A stretch of 64,000 nt of DNA from Moraxellaceae bacterium (lineage in GTDB: Bacteria; Pseudomonadota; Gammaproteobacteria; Pseudomonadales; Moraxellaceae). The stretch is taken from contig SECL01000019.1 in assembly GCA_004173455.1 (NCBI GenBank), positions 27,073 to 91,072 of the forward strand, written 5' to 3'. The notes beneath the pieces were generated by a model, which saw only the letters and a list, made by a program, of their open reading frames with translations, searched no databases and had not been told where the DNA came from. Each line of letters starts with the position of its first letter. Position 1 is the stretch's first letter. A program made the translations under genes and the position numbers. This document shows positions 16,142 through 26,528 of this stretch, one piece after another.

Positions 16142-17152
16142 TCAAGCGGGCGGTTGCAATTCACTCATGGGCCAGCGTGGTGTAGTGGTCACACTTAAAT
16201 CATCTGTTTGCCCTGCCTTTAGGCGTTGCCAGCCTGCAAAAGCAATCATGGCACCGTTATCCGTGCATAAGGCAGGTTCTGCATAATACACTTGCGAATT
16301 TATCTTTTTAAGCTCACTTTCAAGGCGTTCACGCAATAACTGGTTGGCACTCACCCCACCTGCAATCACCAACTGCTTCAAGCCGGTTTGCTTTAAGGCA
16401 CGAATGGATTTTTTGACCAATGTATCTACCATAGCCTCTTGAAAACTGGCGGCCAGATCGGCTTCGCGGTTTTGTCCTTTTACTTTGTTATAACGGGTTA
16501 ATACCGCTGTTTTCATCCCACTAAACGAAAAATCCAGTGCCTGATGCATCAGCGGCCTTGGCAAATCAAATGACTTGGGATCACCCTGCAATGCCAATTT
16601 GGCTATGTTTGGCCCACCGGGATACGGCAAGCCCATCATCTTGGCAACCTTATCAAATGCCTCACCGGCAGCATCATCAATAGATTCGCCCAGCAGCTCA
16701 TACTGACCAATACCATAAGCTGCCATGAGCTGGGTATGTCCGCCAGAAACCAGCAAAGCCACAAAGGGAAATTGCGGTGGATTATCGGATAATAAAGGCG
16801 CTAGCAAGTGTCCTTCCATGTGATGCACGCCAATAGCCGGAATATTTAAGGCATAAGCCAGCGTGCGGCCAAACAGCGCACCAGTCATTAACGCGCCCAT
16901 CAGACCCGGTCCACGCGTGTAAGCCACCGCATTGATTTGCTGCTTGGTAACACCCGTTTGCTGCAAAAGCGCTTGCAGTAATGGAATGAGTTTGCGTACA
17001 TGATCCCGCGAAGCCAGCTCAGGCACCACCCCGCCATACTCAGCATGCAACTGGATCTGACTGTATAAAACCTGCCCCAACAAGCCGCGCTCGCTATCAA
17101 AAAGTGCCAAACCCGTTTCATCACAGGATGTTTCCAAGCCTAAAACCAGCAT
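16142..17152 (-). CDS. tsaD: tRNA N6-threonylcarbamoyladenosine transferase TsaD
   Basis: A 336-residue TsaD/Kae1 protein, full length. It starts [15 protein letters not shown] and has the metal-binding HMEGH motif (about residue 111), [10 protein letters not shown], and the C-terminal [13 protein letters not shown] and [11 protein letters not shown] segments. It transfers threonylcarbamoyl to A37 of ANN-decoding tRNAs with TsaB/E. It diverges from rpsU, a conserved gammaproteobacterial arrangement. Confidence 0.98.
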   Translation of the reverse strand: MLVLGLETSCDETGLALFDSERGLLGQVLYSQIQLHAEYGGVVPELASRDHVRKLIPLLQALLQQTGVTKQQINAVAYTRGPGLMGALMTGALFGRTLAYALNIPAIGVHHMEGHLLAPLLSDNPPQFPFVALLVSGGHTQLMAAYGIGQYELLGESIDDAAGEAFDKVAKMMGLPYPGGPNIAKLALQGDPKSFDLPRPLMHQALDFSFSGMKTAVLTRYNKVKGQNREADLAASFQEAMVDTLVKKSIRALKQTGLKQLVIAGGVSANQLLRERLESELKKINSQVYYAEPALCTDNGAMIAFAGWQRLKAGQTDDLSVTTTPRWPMSELQPPA

Positions 17153-17201
17153 AAAACGCCTACCCGTAAAATCCTGAATAAAAATAACTACAATCCCGCT
17201 T

Positions 17202-17229
17202 ATTATAGTCTTGTTCTTGTAGATGTAAA
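17202..17229 (-). promoter_or_regulatory. sigma70-type promoter for tsaD
   Basis: On the minus strand TTTACA (17229-17224) and TATAAT (17207-17202) are separated by 16 bases, about 50 bases before the tsaD start. Confidence 0.6.
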
Positions 17230-17327
17230 CGCGTAAAATACTGGCCTTTACTGCGTCCTTGCTTTGTATTTATCCAATGACTGGATAAACATCAGGCGCG
17301 TTAATATCAATCTCCAGAGGATGTTAC

Positions 17328-17543
17328 ATGCCACAAGTTAAGTTGAAAGAAGGCGAACCAGTTGACGTTGCAATCCGTCGTTTTAAGCGTTCTTGCGAAA
17401 AAGCAGGTGTATTGGCTGACGTGCGTAAGCGCGAATTCTACGAAAAGCCAACCCAAGAGCGTAAGCGTAAAAAAGCGGCTGCTGTTAAGCGTTATGCCAA
17501 AAAACTGGCTCGTGAGTCTGTTCGCACAACTCGCTTGTACTAA
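17328..17543 (+). CDS. rpsU: 30S ribosomal protein S21
   Basis: A 71-residue, very basic protein with the S21 hallmark [13 protein letters not shown] and C-terminal Arg/Lys-rich helices. AGAGGA lies 7 bases before ATG 17328. Followed by yqeY; primase and rpoD, which often follow rpsU in gammaproteobacteria, are not here. Confidence 0.98.
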   Translation: MPQVKLKEGEPVDVAIRRFKRSCEKAGVLADVRKREFYEKPTQERKRKKAAAVKRYAKKLARESVRTTRLY

Positions 17544-17591
17544 TTAATCGCTTATTCTCAAGTAAATATTAATTAGTAAGGCCTGTTTGCT

Positions 17592-18038
17592 ATGTCTGCA
17601 TTAAAATCTCAAATTACTGAAGTATTAAAAACTTCCATGCGTCAACGCGATATGGAAACTATTACGGTAATTCGTAGTGTGCAGGCGGCAATCAAGCAAA
17701 TAGAGGTTGATACTCGTGAAGAACTGGATGACGCACGAGTATTGGCAGTTTTAGAGAAACAAATTAAGCAACGCAAGGAATCTATCTCTGCCTTTGAAGG
17801 GGCAGGACGTGATGATTTGGCTGCTAAAGAACAATTCGAAATCGGGGTGATAAGTCAATTTCTGCCAGCAGCGTTATCCGAGCAAGAACTGGATACACTG
17901 ATTGAAAATGAAATTAGCGAACAGGGTGCCACGACCATTCGCGATATGGGTAAAGTAATGAATGCATTACGTCCAAAAATCGCTGGTCGTGCAGATGCCA
18001 GTATGGTTTCTGGTAAAATCAAAAGCCGGCTTGCTTAA
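17592..18038 (+). CDS. GatB/YqeY-domain protein
   Basis: A 148-residue YqeY-family protein: SALKSQITEVLKTSMRQRD at the N-terminus, the KQRKESISAFEGAGRDDLAAKE helix and the C-terminal MGKVMNALRPKIAGRADAS segment. YqeY resembles the tRNA-binding tail domain of GatB, but its role is unsettled. It sits 48 bases after rpsU, the common arrangement. Confidence 0.93.
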   Translation: MSALKSQITEVLKTSMRQRDMETITVIRSVQAAIKQIEVDTREELDDARVLAVLEKQIKQRKESISAFEGAGRDDLAAKEQFEIGVISQFLPAALSEQELDTLIENEISEQGATTIRDMGKVMNALRPKIAGRADASMVSGKIKSRLA

Positions 18039-18319
18039 GTCTTTTGTTCTCATTATCAATTCGCATTAATATAAAAAGTGATTTATCACCAATAAATGCA
18101 TTCTAATTTTTATTTTTCGTTAACTAAATACAACATTCTTCTACACTTTAAGGTCAGTTTTCCTTATTGCCCTCTTTAATGTTGCTGTGCTATATCTAGC
18201 TCGCAATTTAATGCTGAGCAACAAAACCATTTAAAGCCTAAGGGTTCAAAAAAGCCCATTACTTTAGTCATGCATTAGATTTTAATTGTTTATTTTTTTA
18301 GTTAGTAAAAGGATTTTAT

Positions 18320-19576
18320 ATGAATCATCTTGGCACGCTCCCAAAATTATTTTCAGTCACACTACTCGCCTCTTCTTTAATGTTGACTGGCTGTAATGAC
18401 AGTAATGATGATTCCTCGGATAATATCTCGACTAATTTAGTCACCAAGACAGAAAGTTATGCACCCGAACAAACCACAGCCACGACCACTGTCAGCGACA
18501 AAATCACTTATAAAATGCCCTCAATTAATGCGGGTCAAACTACTGCTACCGCAGTGGTGATGATTCCCAAAGGTACTATGCCTGCGAATGGTTGGCCAGT
18601 TGTGGTCTGGGCACATGGCACGACCGGTGTAGCGGATCAATGTGCGCCAAGTAATCTTAAGGATACTGATGGTAAGTTTACTTTAGGCGGCACACTGCCT
18701 ATCGTGCAGCAATTGCTGAGCGAAGGTTATGCGGTGGTGGCACCAGATTATGAAGGCTTAGGTAGTCCTGGTATTCATCCGTTCCTGAATGCCAAAAGTG
18801 AAAGCCAGTCTATTATTTCGGCTTTGCAAGCGGCTGAACAGCAGTACTCTAAACAGCTGTCTAAAGACTGGGTGGTGGTAGGTCATTCTCAGGGTGGTCA
18901 TGCAGCCATTGCAGCCGCTGAGCGTGCGGGCGATGCAGGTTTCAACTTTAAGGGTGTGGTCGCTTATGCGCCGGCCTCAAATTTAGGTACTATTTTATTG
19001 GGTGGCTATTCTCAGATAAAAGGTGCGCTAAACACGCCTGCTGGTGTACCAACAGCAAAAGCTGTTCTTCCCGGTCTTCAGGCCTTTTCTGCGCTGGCAA
19101 CTGCAGGGGTTAAGCAAACCCAGCCTCAATTTACCTATAACATGGCATTTACCAGTGATCGTGCAGCCAATATTGCCGCCAAAGCCGAAACTGAATGCTA
19201 TCCTCAGGTTTCAGCCGATTTTTCTACCGATATTAACGCCTATTATGATGATGCACAAAATGCAACCACGCTTTACCCAGGTTTAGATGAGAACTTTAAT
19301 AAAATTCCATCTATAGCAATCTTTCTGCTTGATTCTAAGATTGGCCAAAAATCAATCAATATGCCGCTTTTAGTGCTACAGGGCGATGATGATCGAACTG
19401 TACCTAAAGGTGCAACTCAACTACTGGAACAGCAAATTCGTACCACCAATCAGAGCAATAGCAATATCACGTTTAAGTATGAAGCTGGTCAAGATCATGG
19501 CAGTATTGTGACTGATGCCGCGAACCCAAATGGACAGTTGGCAGCCTTTTTGGAAACTAACCTACCTTCAAACTAA
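18320..19576 (+). CDS. secreted lipase-like alpha/beta hydrolase lipoprotein
   Basis: A 418-residue protein with a lipoprotein signal peptide ending LTGC (Cys25). After an acidic Ser-rich linker comes an alpha/beta hydrolase resembling the secretory lipase (LIP) family: VVWAHGTTG oxyanion region, nucleophile GHSQGG (about 189-194), QGDDDRTVP acid and DHGS histidine. It probably hydrolyses lipids or esters at the outer membrane or cell surface. AAAGGA lies 8 bases before ATG. A strong terminator follows. Confidence 0.88.
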   Translation: MNHLGTLPKLFSVTLLASSLMLTGCNDSNDDSSDNISTNLVTKTESYAPEQTTATTTVSDKITYKMPSINAGQTTATAVVMIPKGTMPANGWPVVVWAHGTTGVADQCAPSNLKDTDGKFTLGGTLPIVQQLLSEGYAVVAPDYEGLGSPGIHPFLNAKSESQSIISALQAAEQQYSKQLSKDWVVVGHSQGGHAAIAAAERAGDAGFNFKGVVAYAPASNLGTILLGGYSQIKGALNTPAGVPTAKAVLPGLQAFSALATAGVKQTQPQFTYNMAFTSDRAANIAAKAETECYPQVSADFSTDINAYYDDAQNATTLYPGLDENFNKIPSIAIFLLDSKIGQKSINMPLLVLQGDDDRTVPKGATQLLEQQIRTTNQSNSNITFKYEAGQDHGSIVTDAANPNGQLAAFLETNLPSN

Positions 19577-19595
19577 GTGATTAAATTTTAAACGT

Positions 19596-19626
19596 AAAAA
19601 GAGCGAGAAATTCTCGCTCTTTTTTA
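19596..19626. terminator. bidirectional intrinsic terminator
   Basis: GAGCGAGA / TCTCGCTC stem (19601-19619) with a 3-base loop, A tract before and T7 after. It ends the lipase transcript (+) and probably also the VWA operon (-). Confidence 0.88.
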
Positions 19627-19692
19627 TGCCTGCCTACTTTTATCAACGAACTCGAACTATTGACAATTTTTTAGGCCATCATTAGCTATCGC

Positions 19693-20880
19693 CTACCGCG
19701 ATAAATAGCGCGTCATATCCTCAATTCCTTTTAAGGTCATCGGGAACATCTTATCTTCAAAAATATGTTTAATGGCTGCAATGGTTTGGGTGTAATGCCA
19801 ATAGCTGTCGTTTTCCGGATTAAGCCATGCCGTTTTACTAAAATGATAACGCATACGCTGCAACCAGATGTTGCCCGCTTCATCATTCATATACTCGACC
19901 GAACCACCACGCGACATCAACTCGTACGGTGCCATGCTGGCATCGCCTACAAAGATCACGCGGTAATCCTTGCCGTAGGTATGCATCAAATCCCAAGTGC
20001 TCATACGACTGCTGGAGCGGCGCAGGTTGTCTTTCCAGACGTGGTCATATAGGCAATTATGGAAATAAAAAAATTCCAGCGTCTTAAACTCGGATTTGGC
20101 AGCACTAAATAGCTTTTCACACTGCTGGATATAGCTATCCATAGAGCCACCAATATCAAATAACATCAGTACCTTAACCCGATTACGCCGTTCTGGCACC
20201 ATTTGAATATCCAGCATACCCTGCCGTGCTGTTGCATCAATGGTGAGATCAACATCCAGCTCTTCGGCTGCACCCTGCCGTGCAAAACGACGCAAGCGAC
20301 GCAAGGCAATTTGCATCTGCCGTGTACCTAGTACCTGATCATCATCCAAATTACGGTATTGACGCTGTTCCCACACCTTGACTGCTGAACGCTGCCGACC
20401 CGGCCCGCCAATACGCACGCCTTCTGGATTATCACCATAGGCACCGAAAGGTGATGTACCCCCTGTGCCGATCATTTTGTTGCCACCCTGATGTTTTTTA
20501 TGTTGCTCGCGCAAGCGTTCCTGCAACATTTTCATCAACTCTTCCAAAGAACCTGCCTTTTCTAGCAAGGCTTTTTCTTCAGGCGTTAGGGTTTTTTCCA
20601 GCAACTCCAAATCCAGCCATTCTGGTGGAATCTGGTTTAGTCGCGCCAGCAAGTCTTCGGTATCCAGCGACTGAATACCTTCAAAATAATCCTTGATGGC
20701 ACGGTCAAACTTGTCATAGTACCGTTCATCTTTCACCAGACATAACTTGGCCAGATGATAAAACGCTTCACGATCTGCAAACACCAATCCGGCCTGAACC
20801 GCTTGATTCAAATCCAGCAGTTCCGTGGTAGTAACCGGCACACCGTATTTTTTAAGGGTATAAAACAGATGAACAAACAT
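19693..20880 (-). CDS. VWA (CoxE-like) domain protein
   Basis: A 395-residue protein of the CoxE-like VWA family. N-terminal helical region, Gly-rich centre (HQGGNKMIGTGGTSPFG), then a VWA fold with MLFDIGGSMDSYI, a variant MIDAS (DxGxS), and VGDASMAPYEL further on. Such proteins pair with MoxR AAA+ ATPases, encoded 24 bases upstream here, as chaperones that mature or insert cofactors into enzyme complexes. The client is unknown. Confidence 0.88.
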   Translation of the reverse strand: MFVHLFYTLKKYGVPVTTTELLDLNQAVQAGLVFADREAFYHLAKLCLVKDERYYDKFDRAIKDYFEGIQSLDTEDLLARLNQIPPEWLDLELLEKTLTPEEKALLEKAGSLEELMKMLQERLREQHKKHQGGNKMIGTGGTSPFGAYGDNPEGVRIGGPGRQRSAVKVWEQRQYRNLDDDQVLGTRQMQIALRRLRRFARQGAAEELDVDLTIDATARQGMLDIQMVPERRNRVKVLMLFDIGGSMDSYIQQCEKLFSAAKSEFKTLEFFYFHNCLYDHVWKDNLRRSSSRMSTWDLMHTYGKDYRVIFVGDASMAPYELMSRGGSVEYMNDEAGNIWLQRMRYHFSKTAWLNPENDSYWHYTQTIAAIKHIFEDKMFPMTLKGIEDMTRYLSR

Positions 20881-20904
20881 GGACTGCCCAGCTTATGAAT
20901 CAGG

Positions 20905-21756
20905 TTAGCGACGTGACATAAATGCAAGACGTTCCAGCAATTGCACGTCCTGTTCGTTCTTGATTAACGCGCCGTACAAGGGAGGAATGGCTGACTTTGG
21001 ATCACGCTTGCGCAATACATCTTCCGGCATATCATCAGCCATTAACAAGCTCAACCAATCAATTAACTCACTGGTGGACGGCGGCTTTTTCAATCCGGGC
21101 ACGTCACGCAGCTTGAAGAAAATCTGGAGGGCTTCACTGACCAACCCTTCACGAATATTGGGGAAATGCACGTCGATAATCTGACGCATAGTGGCTTCAT
21201 CAGGAAACTCAATATAATGAAAGAAACAACGACGCAAAAATGCATCCGGTAATTCTTTTTCATTGTTTGAGGTAATGATCACCACTGGACGCTGTCTAGC
21301 ACTAATGGTTTCGCCGGTTTCATACACATAAAAAGCCATGCGATCTAGTTCGTGCAGCAAATCATTAGGGAATTCAATATCGGCCTTGTCAATTTCATCA
21401 ATCAACAATACGCAGCGCTCTTCACTGGTAAAGGCTTCCCACAGTTTACCCGGCTTGATGTAGTGGCCAATCTCATATACCTTGTTATCACCCAGCTGGC
21501 TGTCACGCAGGCGCGATACCGCATCATACTCATACAGGCCTTGCTGTGCCTTGGTGGTCGACTTGATATGCCAAGTAATGAGTTTCATGCCGAGGCTTTT
21601 TGCCACCTGTTCTGCCAGCAAGGTTTTACCAGTGCCAGGTTCACCCTTAACCAGTAAAGGTTTTTGTAGGGTACGCGCGGCATTAACCGCCAAACGTAAA
21701 TTGTCCGTTGCGATGTACTGGTCTGTACCACTAAATTTTTGCTGTTGGTTTGTCAT
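20905..21756 (-). CDS. MoxR-family AAA+ ATPase
   Basis: A MoxR-type ATPase of about 283 residues (four more if a GTG at 21768 is used). Walker A GEPGTGKT, Walker B LLIDEIDKAD, sensor 1 ITSNNEKELPDAFLRRC. It forms ring chaperones acting with VWA proteins; the VWA partner is the next gene (24-base gap). Confidence 0.93.
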   Translation of the reverse strand: MTNQQQKFSGTDQYIATDNLRLAVNAARTLQKPLLVKGEPGTGKTLLAEQVAKSLGMKLITWHIKSTTKAQQGLYEYDAVSRLRDSQLGDNKVYEIGHYIKPGKLWEAFTSEERCVLLIDEIDKADIEFPNDLLHELDRMAFYVYETGETISARQRPVVIITSNNEKELPDAFLRRCFFHYIEFPDEATMRQIIDVHFPNIREGLVSEALQIFFKLRDVPGLKKPPSTSELIDWLSLLMADDMPEDVLRKRDPKSAIPPLYGALIKNEQDVQLLERLAFMSRR

Positions 21757-21845
21757 TGGAGTCGTCACAATCAGGTAATTACAAAAGAAAGTTGGTATTC
21801 ATGGCATTTGGAATACGTGGCGTGATGCGGTTTAAGCAGTGCCAT

Positions 21846-22211
21846 TTATTCGGCTGTAAGCTGACGGTACTGCTGATATTTATTCCATAAATATCCCAGA
21901 AAAAAGCCCATTCCTGATACAAACAAAATAGGAACCAGATTAGTCCAGATCAGGTGTTTTTCCTCGGTGAGGAAGCCAAACATCAACCCCACAATCGCAG
22001 GAGCAAGTTTGGCATTGGTACCTTCAGTAATGGTCGGCGACAGCAGCAAAGCAAACAAGAAAATCCAGCTCATACCACCAAGAGGCCGTGGCAAGGCTTT
22101 GGCAATAAAATACCAGAGCCACAGCACAAACAGGCTACCACCCAGATAGATGGCAATCGCCAGATCATACTCAGGAAATTGGTCAAAAAATGCAAAGAAA
22201 TCAGGCACCAC
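21846..22211 (-). CDS. small inner-membrane protein, unknown function
   Basis: A 121-residue protein with three hydrophobic segments ([48 protein letters not shown]). GTG start at 22211 overlaps the end of ycgL by 11 bases, so translation is probably coupled. No family recognised. Confidence 0.7.
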   Translation of the reverse strand: MVPDFFAFFDQFPEYDLAIAIYLGGSLFVLWLWYFIAKALPRPLGGMSWIFLFALLLSPTITEGTNAKLAPAIVGLMFGFLTEEKHLIWTNLVPILFVSGMGFFLGYLWNKYQQYRQLTAE

Positions 22212-22506
22212 GTAAGCCCTCTGGTGCAGGCGCTGTGGCAGAAATCAGCCCCTCTGGTGGCAATTGCAGAAAATAGCCTTGCTGCGAAAAGGCTTGGAGT
22301 ACATCCAGCACATTAACACGCGCCAGTGGACGCTCAGGCTGTAGCTCCAGATGCATCACAAAAGATGCGCGGCCAAACGCCTGTTTCAATGTGGCAGGCA
22401 CCACCGCAAGCGGATCGGGTGCATCGGCATCATCCGGATAACCCGGACGCGCAATGTAGAGGTACATCTCATCTTTTTTGCTGGATTTGTAAATATCGCA
22501 ATGCAT
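22201..22506 (-). CDS. YcgL-domain protein
   Basis: A 101-residue YcgL family protein, starting [19 protein letters not shown] as usual; this start (22506) is preferred over ATG 22518 by comparison with the family. The role of YcgL is not settled. It lies next to rnd, a neighbourhood often seen for ycgL. Confidence 0.88.
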   Translation of the reverse strand: MHCDIYKSSKKDEMYLYIARPGYPDDADAPDPLAVVPATLKQAFGRASFVMHLELQPERPLARVNVLDVLQAFSQQGYFLQLPPEGLISATAPAPEGLRGA

Positions 22507-22599
22507 AGATGTCAACATTTATCGCAAATAATCCAACTAGCATACACTAATTCAAGCGGATGCCATTGACTGAAAGTTTAGACTGGTGAGTAAAAATTG

Positions 22600-23742
22600 C
22601 TAGTCGACGGGTGCCATTTCGGCAGCAAGTGCCTGTTGTTGCTGACTCAATAAACTTAAAATAGGTCGTGTGAGCAGATCATAGCGCCAACCCAGCAAGT
22701 ATGCGGGTAACTTGCTTTCATCTTCTTTGAGCGCCACCAGATTGATCATGGCACTAAGCCATTTTTTACGTAACAGCACCTCAGCAGGCACCTGAATGCT
22801 ATCACTGACAGAAGCCACGTAATGTGAAACCTGATCAAGCAATTCATTGTTTTTAAAACGTAAAGGTCTAGGTAGACGCATGGGCCACTGTGCGTGTTCT
22901 GGCAAATAATGCATTAAGTCCAGAATGGTTTTGCCATGCTCGCGCTGCACATTTTGCCGTAAATCCTTAATGCGCTGCAATTGATAGGCATTGACAGGTT
23001 GTTTATCCAGTAAATCAACCATTGTGCTGTTTTTTAAAATAAAGCTTTTGGGCTGATCGGTGGCACGTGCAATTTGCTCACGCCATATACAAAGCTGCTG
23101 AAGCTGCGCCAACTGCTTGCGGTTATAGCGAAAATTGGCCACATCCAGATAAAGCTCGGTCAGCGGTGTGTCACTGGCAATATCGTGGGCACAAGTTCGG
23201 CAGTCTTCCAGTGCATAATCCCATAACTGCTTTTGCTGAAGCTGCTGCTGAATAGTTCTGGCCAGTGCAGGCAAATGAATCACATCATTGGCAGCATATT
23301 GTAGCTGTTCAGGACGCAAAGGTCGCGCTAGCCAGTCTGATCGGGTTTCGCCCTTGTCAATCTGGATCTCCAATTCCTGACTTAATGCCTGCTGATAACT
23401 CAATTGTAAGCCATGCCCCAAAAAAGCCAGTCCCACCTGTGTGTCAAACACATTGGATAATGGTTTCTGATTGGCATAATAATGAATAAGGTCTAGGTCT
23501 TCACTGCAAGCATGCAAAATATTGAGGCGTGCATTAAAAATCAGTAGCCATAAATCGGTTAGGTCAAGCGTTTTACCATCCAGTAAAAACACTTGTCCTT
23601 CCACATTAATTTGCAGCACACCCAGACAAGGTCTTAAGGTATTTACTTTAATAAATTCGGTATCCAGAGCATACGTATCTGTACTGGCCATGACAGCGTA
23701 CAAATCATACAGCTGATCCTGCTGAGTGATGTACTGGAACAT
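22600..23742 (-). CDS. rnd: ribonuclease D
   Basis: A 380-residue DEDD-family 3'-5' exoribonuclease: Exo I LDTEFIKVNT (Asp-x-Glu), Exo II HACSEDLDLI, Exo III YAANDVIHL, followed by an HRDC domain. It trims tRNA 3' ends and other stable RNAs. Full length for the family. Confidence 0.95.
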   Translation of the reverse strand: MFQYITQQDQLYDLYAVMASTDTYALDTEFIKVNTLRPCLGVLQINVEGQVFLLDGKTLDLTDLWLLIFNARLNILHACSEDLDLIHYYANQKPLSNVFDTQVGLAFLGHGLQLSYQQALSQELEIQIDKGETRSDWLARPLRPEQLQYAANDVIHLPALARTIQQQLQQKQLWDYALEDCRTCAHDIASDTPLTELYLDVANFRYNRKQLAQLQQLCIWREQIARATDQPKSFILKNSTMVDLLDKQPVNAYQLQRIKDLRQNVQREHGKTILDLMHYLPEHAQWPMRLPRPLRFKNNELLDQVSHYVASVSDSIQVPAEVLLRKKWLSAMINLVALKEDESKLPAYLLGWRYDLLTRPILSLLSQQQQALAAEMAPVD

Positions 23743-23912
23743 CCATTTTCTACCGTAATAATCTAGGAAACTATTAAGCCATGTTACATAATAGCTGACA
23801 AGTTAAAAGAAATAATTTAAGCAATAAGCCAACCATTTAAACACTTTTTAGTCGGTTTATTTTATTTAATCAGCTTGGGTTTAGTTCATTAATTAGCCAA
23901 GCTTAATAGGCT
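23743..23912. other. intergenic region, rnd-recR
   Basis: AT-rich gap between rnd and recR, both minus strand; expected to hold the rnd promoter. No repeat or gene seen. Confidence 0.3.
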
Positions 23913-24509
23913 TTAACGTACCGATAAACGATACTGTAAGGCCTGACTCAAAGTATGGCTATCCACATATTCAAGTTCACCGCCCTGAGGGACACCTTGA
24001 GCAATACGGGTCACTTTAATCGGTAGATTTTTGCTGGCTTCAACCATGTAATGTGCTGTGGCCTGCCCCTCAACGGTCGCATTGGTTGCCAGAATGACTT
24101 CACTTATTTCTTCATTATTAATGCGTGATAACAATAATGGAATGCCAATTTCTTCGGGGCCAATGCCATCTAGCGGAGACAAGTGTCCGCCTAACACAAA
24201 ATAACGTCCTTTAAAGCTACCACTTTGTTCAATAGCAAGCACATCAGCAGGCGACTCCACCACACACAACACATGCTGATCCCGTTCATTGGAAGCGCAG
24301 ATATTGCACACTTCCTTTTCCGATAAGGAGCGACACATGGCGCAATTTTGGATGGAATGCATGGCGTGATTAAGGGCATGTGCCAAATCGAGCGCCCCAT
24401 GCCGATTACGCGACAGCAAGTGCAATGCCATGCGCTGTGCGGATTTTGGCCCAATACCCGGCAGCACCCGCAGGCGCTGCACCAGTTCTTCAAACGCTGG
24501 ACTGAACAA
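23913..24509 (-). CDS. recR: recombination mediator RecR
   Basis: A 198-residue RecR: helix-hairpin-helix [19 protein letters not shown], four-cysteine zinc finger ([16 protein letters not shown]) and Toprim domain ([26 protein letters not shown]). It loads RecA at gaps with RecO/RecF. It is 23 bases after ybaB, the classic ybaB-recR pair. Confidence 0.98.
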   Translation of the reverse strand: MFSPAFEELVQRLRVLPGIGPKSAQRMALHLLSRNRHGALDLAHALNHAMHSIQNCAMCRSLSEKEVCNICASNERDQHVLCVVESPADVLAIEQSGSFKGRYFVLGGHLSPLDGIGPEEIGIPLLLSRINNEEISEVILATNATVEGQATAHYMVEASKNLPIKVTRIAQGVPQGGELEYVDSHTLSQALQYRLSVR

Positions 24510-24532
24510 AGCATTATCCTATGGAAAATGGA

Positions 24533-24862
24533 TTAAAACAAACCTGCCATTCCCGGTGGAAGTCCCATGCCGCTATTGGCTTTTTGCAGGGTTTCTTCGG
24601 AGATAGTTTCGGCCTGACGTACTGCATCATTAATGGCGGCGGCAATCAAATCTTCAATGATATCGGCATCATCTTTTAGTAACTCAGGATCAATCTGAAT
24701 ACGCTTTACCACAAAACGTCCTGTCATGCTGACCTTGACCAGACCGCCACCGGCTTCGGCATGTACTTCGGTTTGTGCCAGTTGCTCTTTGGCTTTTTTG
24801 ATGTTGGTTTCAACATCTTTTTGCATGCGCTGTGCTTGCTGCATCAGCATATTAATGTTCAT
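24533..24862 (-). CDS. YbaB/EbfC nucleoid-associated protein
   Basis: A 109-residue YbaB/EbfC DNA-binding protein: [13 protein letters not shown] helix, [11 protein letters not shown] core and [14 protein letters not shown] tail. ATG 24862 has AGGAG 8 bases upstream and matches family length; an upstream ATG at 24913 would add an unlikely hydrophobic leader. It is followed by recR. Confidence 0.96.
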   Translation of the reverse strand: MNINMLMQQAQRMQKDVETNIKKAKEQLAQTEVHAEAGGGLVKVSMTGRFVVKRIQIDPELLKDDADIIEDLIAAAINDAVRQAETISEETLQKANSGMGLPPGMAGLF

Positions 24863-24959
24863 ATCATTACTCCTGATCAAATATAAAAACAATAAAACAG
24901 ATAAACACTTCAATCTTTTTCAAAAATTCAGTGGCAAAGATTCAGTTTCAAAAACCTAG

Positions 24960-26198
24960 TTAAACCAGTTGATTAAGGCCACGCGCCAAATCAGCTTTAA
25001 TGTCTTCAATGTCTTCCAGACCCACTGATACGCGTAATAGCCCCTCTACAATTCCAGCGGCCGCTTTGGCTTCGGCAGGCAGTTTGCCATGCGTGGTGGT
25101 GGCCGGATGGGTAATGGTGGATTTGGCATCGCCCAGATTGCCAGTAATGGAAATAAATCGGGTCTGATCAATTACTGCCCAAGCTGCCTGGCGCTCCCCT
25201 TTTACAATAAAGGAAACGATACCGCCAAAAGCGCGCTGTTGCTGTTTGGCAAGCAGATGACCAGGATGGCTTTTCAGTCCACTGTAAAATACTGTTTCAA
25301 CCGCAGGATGCGCTTGCAGCCATTCGGCCAATTGCAAGGCACTTTTGGAATGGGCTTCCATACGTAGACGCAAGGTTTCCAGCCCCTTAACAAATATCCA
25401 TGCGTTAAACGGACTCATGCTAGGGCCACAGGTGCGAATTACACCAAATACTTCTTCAAGTAATTGAGCGCTTCCCACCACTGCGCCACCGAGTGCGCGT
25501 CCCTGTCCGTCCAGATACTTGGTCGCAGAATGAATGACCAGATCCACGCCAAATTTCAACGGTTGCTGTAAAGCAGGCGTACAAAAACAATTGTCTACCG
25601 CCAATAGAATATCATGCTGATGCGCCAGATTGGCCAATGCAGTCAGGTCAGCCACTTCGGATAAAGGATTACTCGGCGATTCACAAAAAAACAGTCGGGT
25701 GGTACCGGACTCAATAGCATTTTGCCACTGATTTAAATCCGTCAAGTCCACAAATGTCACATTCACACCAAATTTACGCATGTATTTGTCAAACAGAGCA
25801 GTGGTGGTGCCAAACACAGCACGCGAACACACCACATGATCGCCAGCTTTTAAAAATGCCAAGGCGATGGCCAGAATGGCGCCCATTCCTGACGAGGTCG
25901 CCACACAACGCTCACCCCCTTCCAGCGCCGCCAGTCGTTCTTCAAACATGCGCACGGTAGGATTGGTAAATCGTGAATAAATATTGCCTTTTTTCTTATT
26001 GGAAAAATGATCCGCCGCATCCGCAGCACTGTGATAAACAAACGAGGAGGTCAGAAAAATCGGCTCGCCATGTTCACCTTCATGGGTGCGCTGATGACCA
26101 GTGCGTAATGCAATAGTGTCAAAATGCTGACTTTGCGATTCCTGATCCGGCATGGAATCACTAAATGCATTAGGCTCAAAATCAGGCGTTTGACTCAT
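24960..26198 (-). CDS. metZ: O-succinylhomoserine sulfhydrylase MetZ
   Basis: A 412-residue PLP-dependent Cys/Met-metabolism enzyme. The PLP lysine is in IHSATKYLDGQGRALGG; SSGMGAILA, SNPLSEVADL and the C-terminal TTHGKLPAEAKAAAGI are typical of MetZ. It makes homocysteine from O-succinylhomoserine and sulfide. ATG 26198 with GAGAG upstream fits MetZ length. A close paralogue (MetB-like) is possible but less likely. Confidence 0.9.
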   Translation of the reverse strand: MSQTPDFEPNAFSDSMPDQESQSQHFDTIALRTGHQRTHEGEHGEPIFLTSSFVYHSAADAADHFSNKKKGNIYSRFTNPTVRMFEERLAALEGGERCVATSSGMGAILAIALAFLKAGDHVVCSRAVFGTTTALFDKYMRKFGVNVTFVDLTDLNQWQNAIESGTTRLFFCESPSNPLSEVADLTALANLAHQHDILLAVDNCFCTPALQQPLKFGVDLVIHSATKYLDGQGRALGGAVVGSAQLLEEVFGVIRTCGPSMSPFNAWIFVKGLETLRLRMEAHSKSALQLAEWLQAHPAVETVFYSGLKSHPGHLLAKQQQRAFGGIVSFIVKGERQAAWAVIDQTRFISITGNLGDAKSTITHPATTTHGKLPAEAKAAAGIVEGLLRVSVGLEDIEDIKADLARGLNQLV

Positions 26199-26528
26199 TT
26201 TTTCTCTCGAAGTGCTTAAAAACACGGATATAAAACAGGGCTTAATTGTGAGAGCGGCAAACTGACCAGTCAAGGTTAAATTATTAGAAAATTGCTATTA
26301 AGCTATACTTATACGTGCTTAAAAATGACAACATACTTTATAGCTCAGTGATTGATGATTTTGAAATTGATGACTTTGAAAATGCAAATTGTCAGTACAG
26401 CCAACTCATCACAGGGTACATCGGTTTAAAATGCACGTCACTGTATATCACAGGCACTGCATTTGGCGTTGTAGCTGTTGTGATTTACCTGTTCAATCCC
26501 GTTGCAACCTATTTTCTAGAGTTCTGTC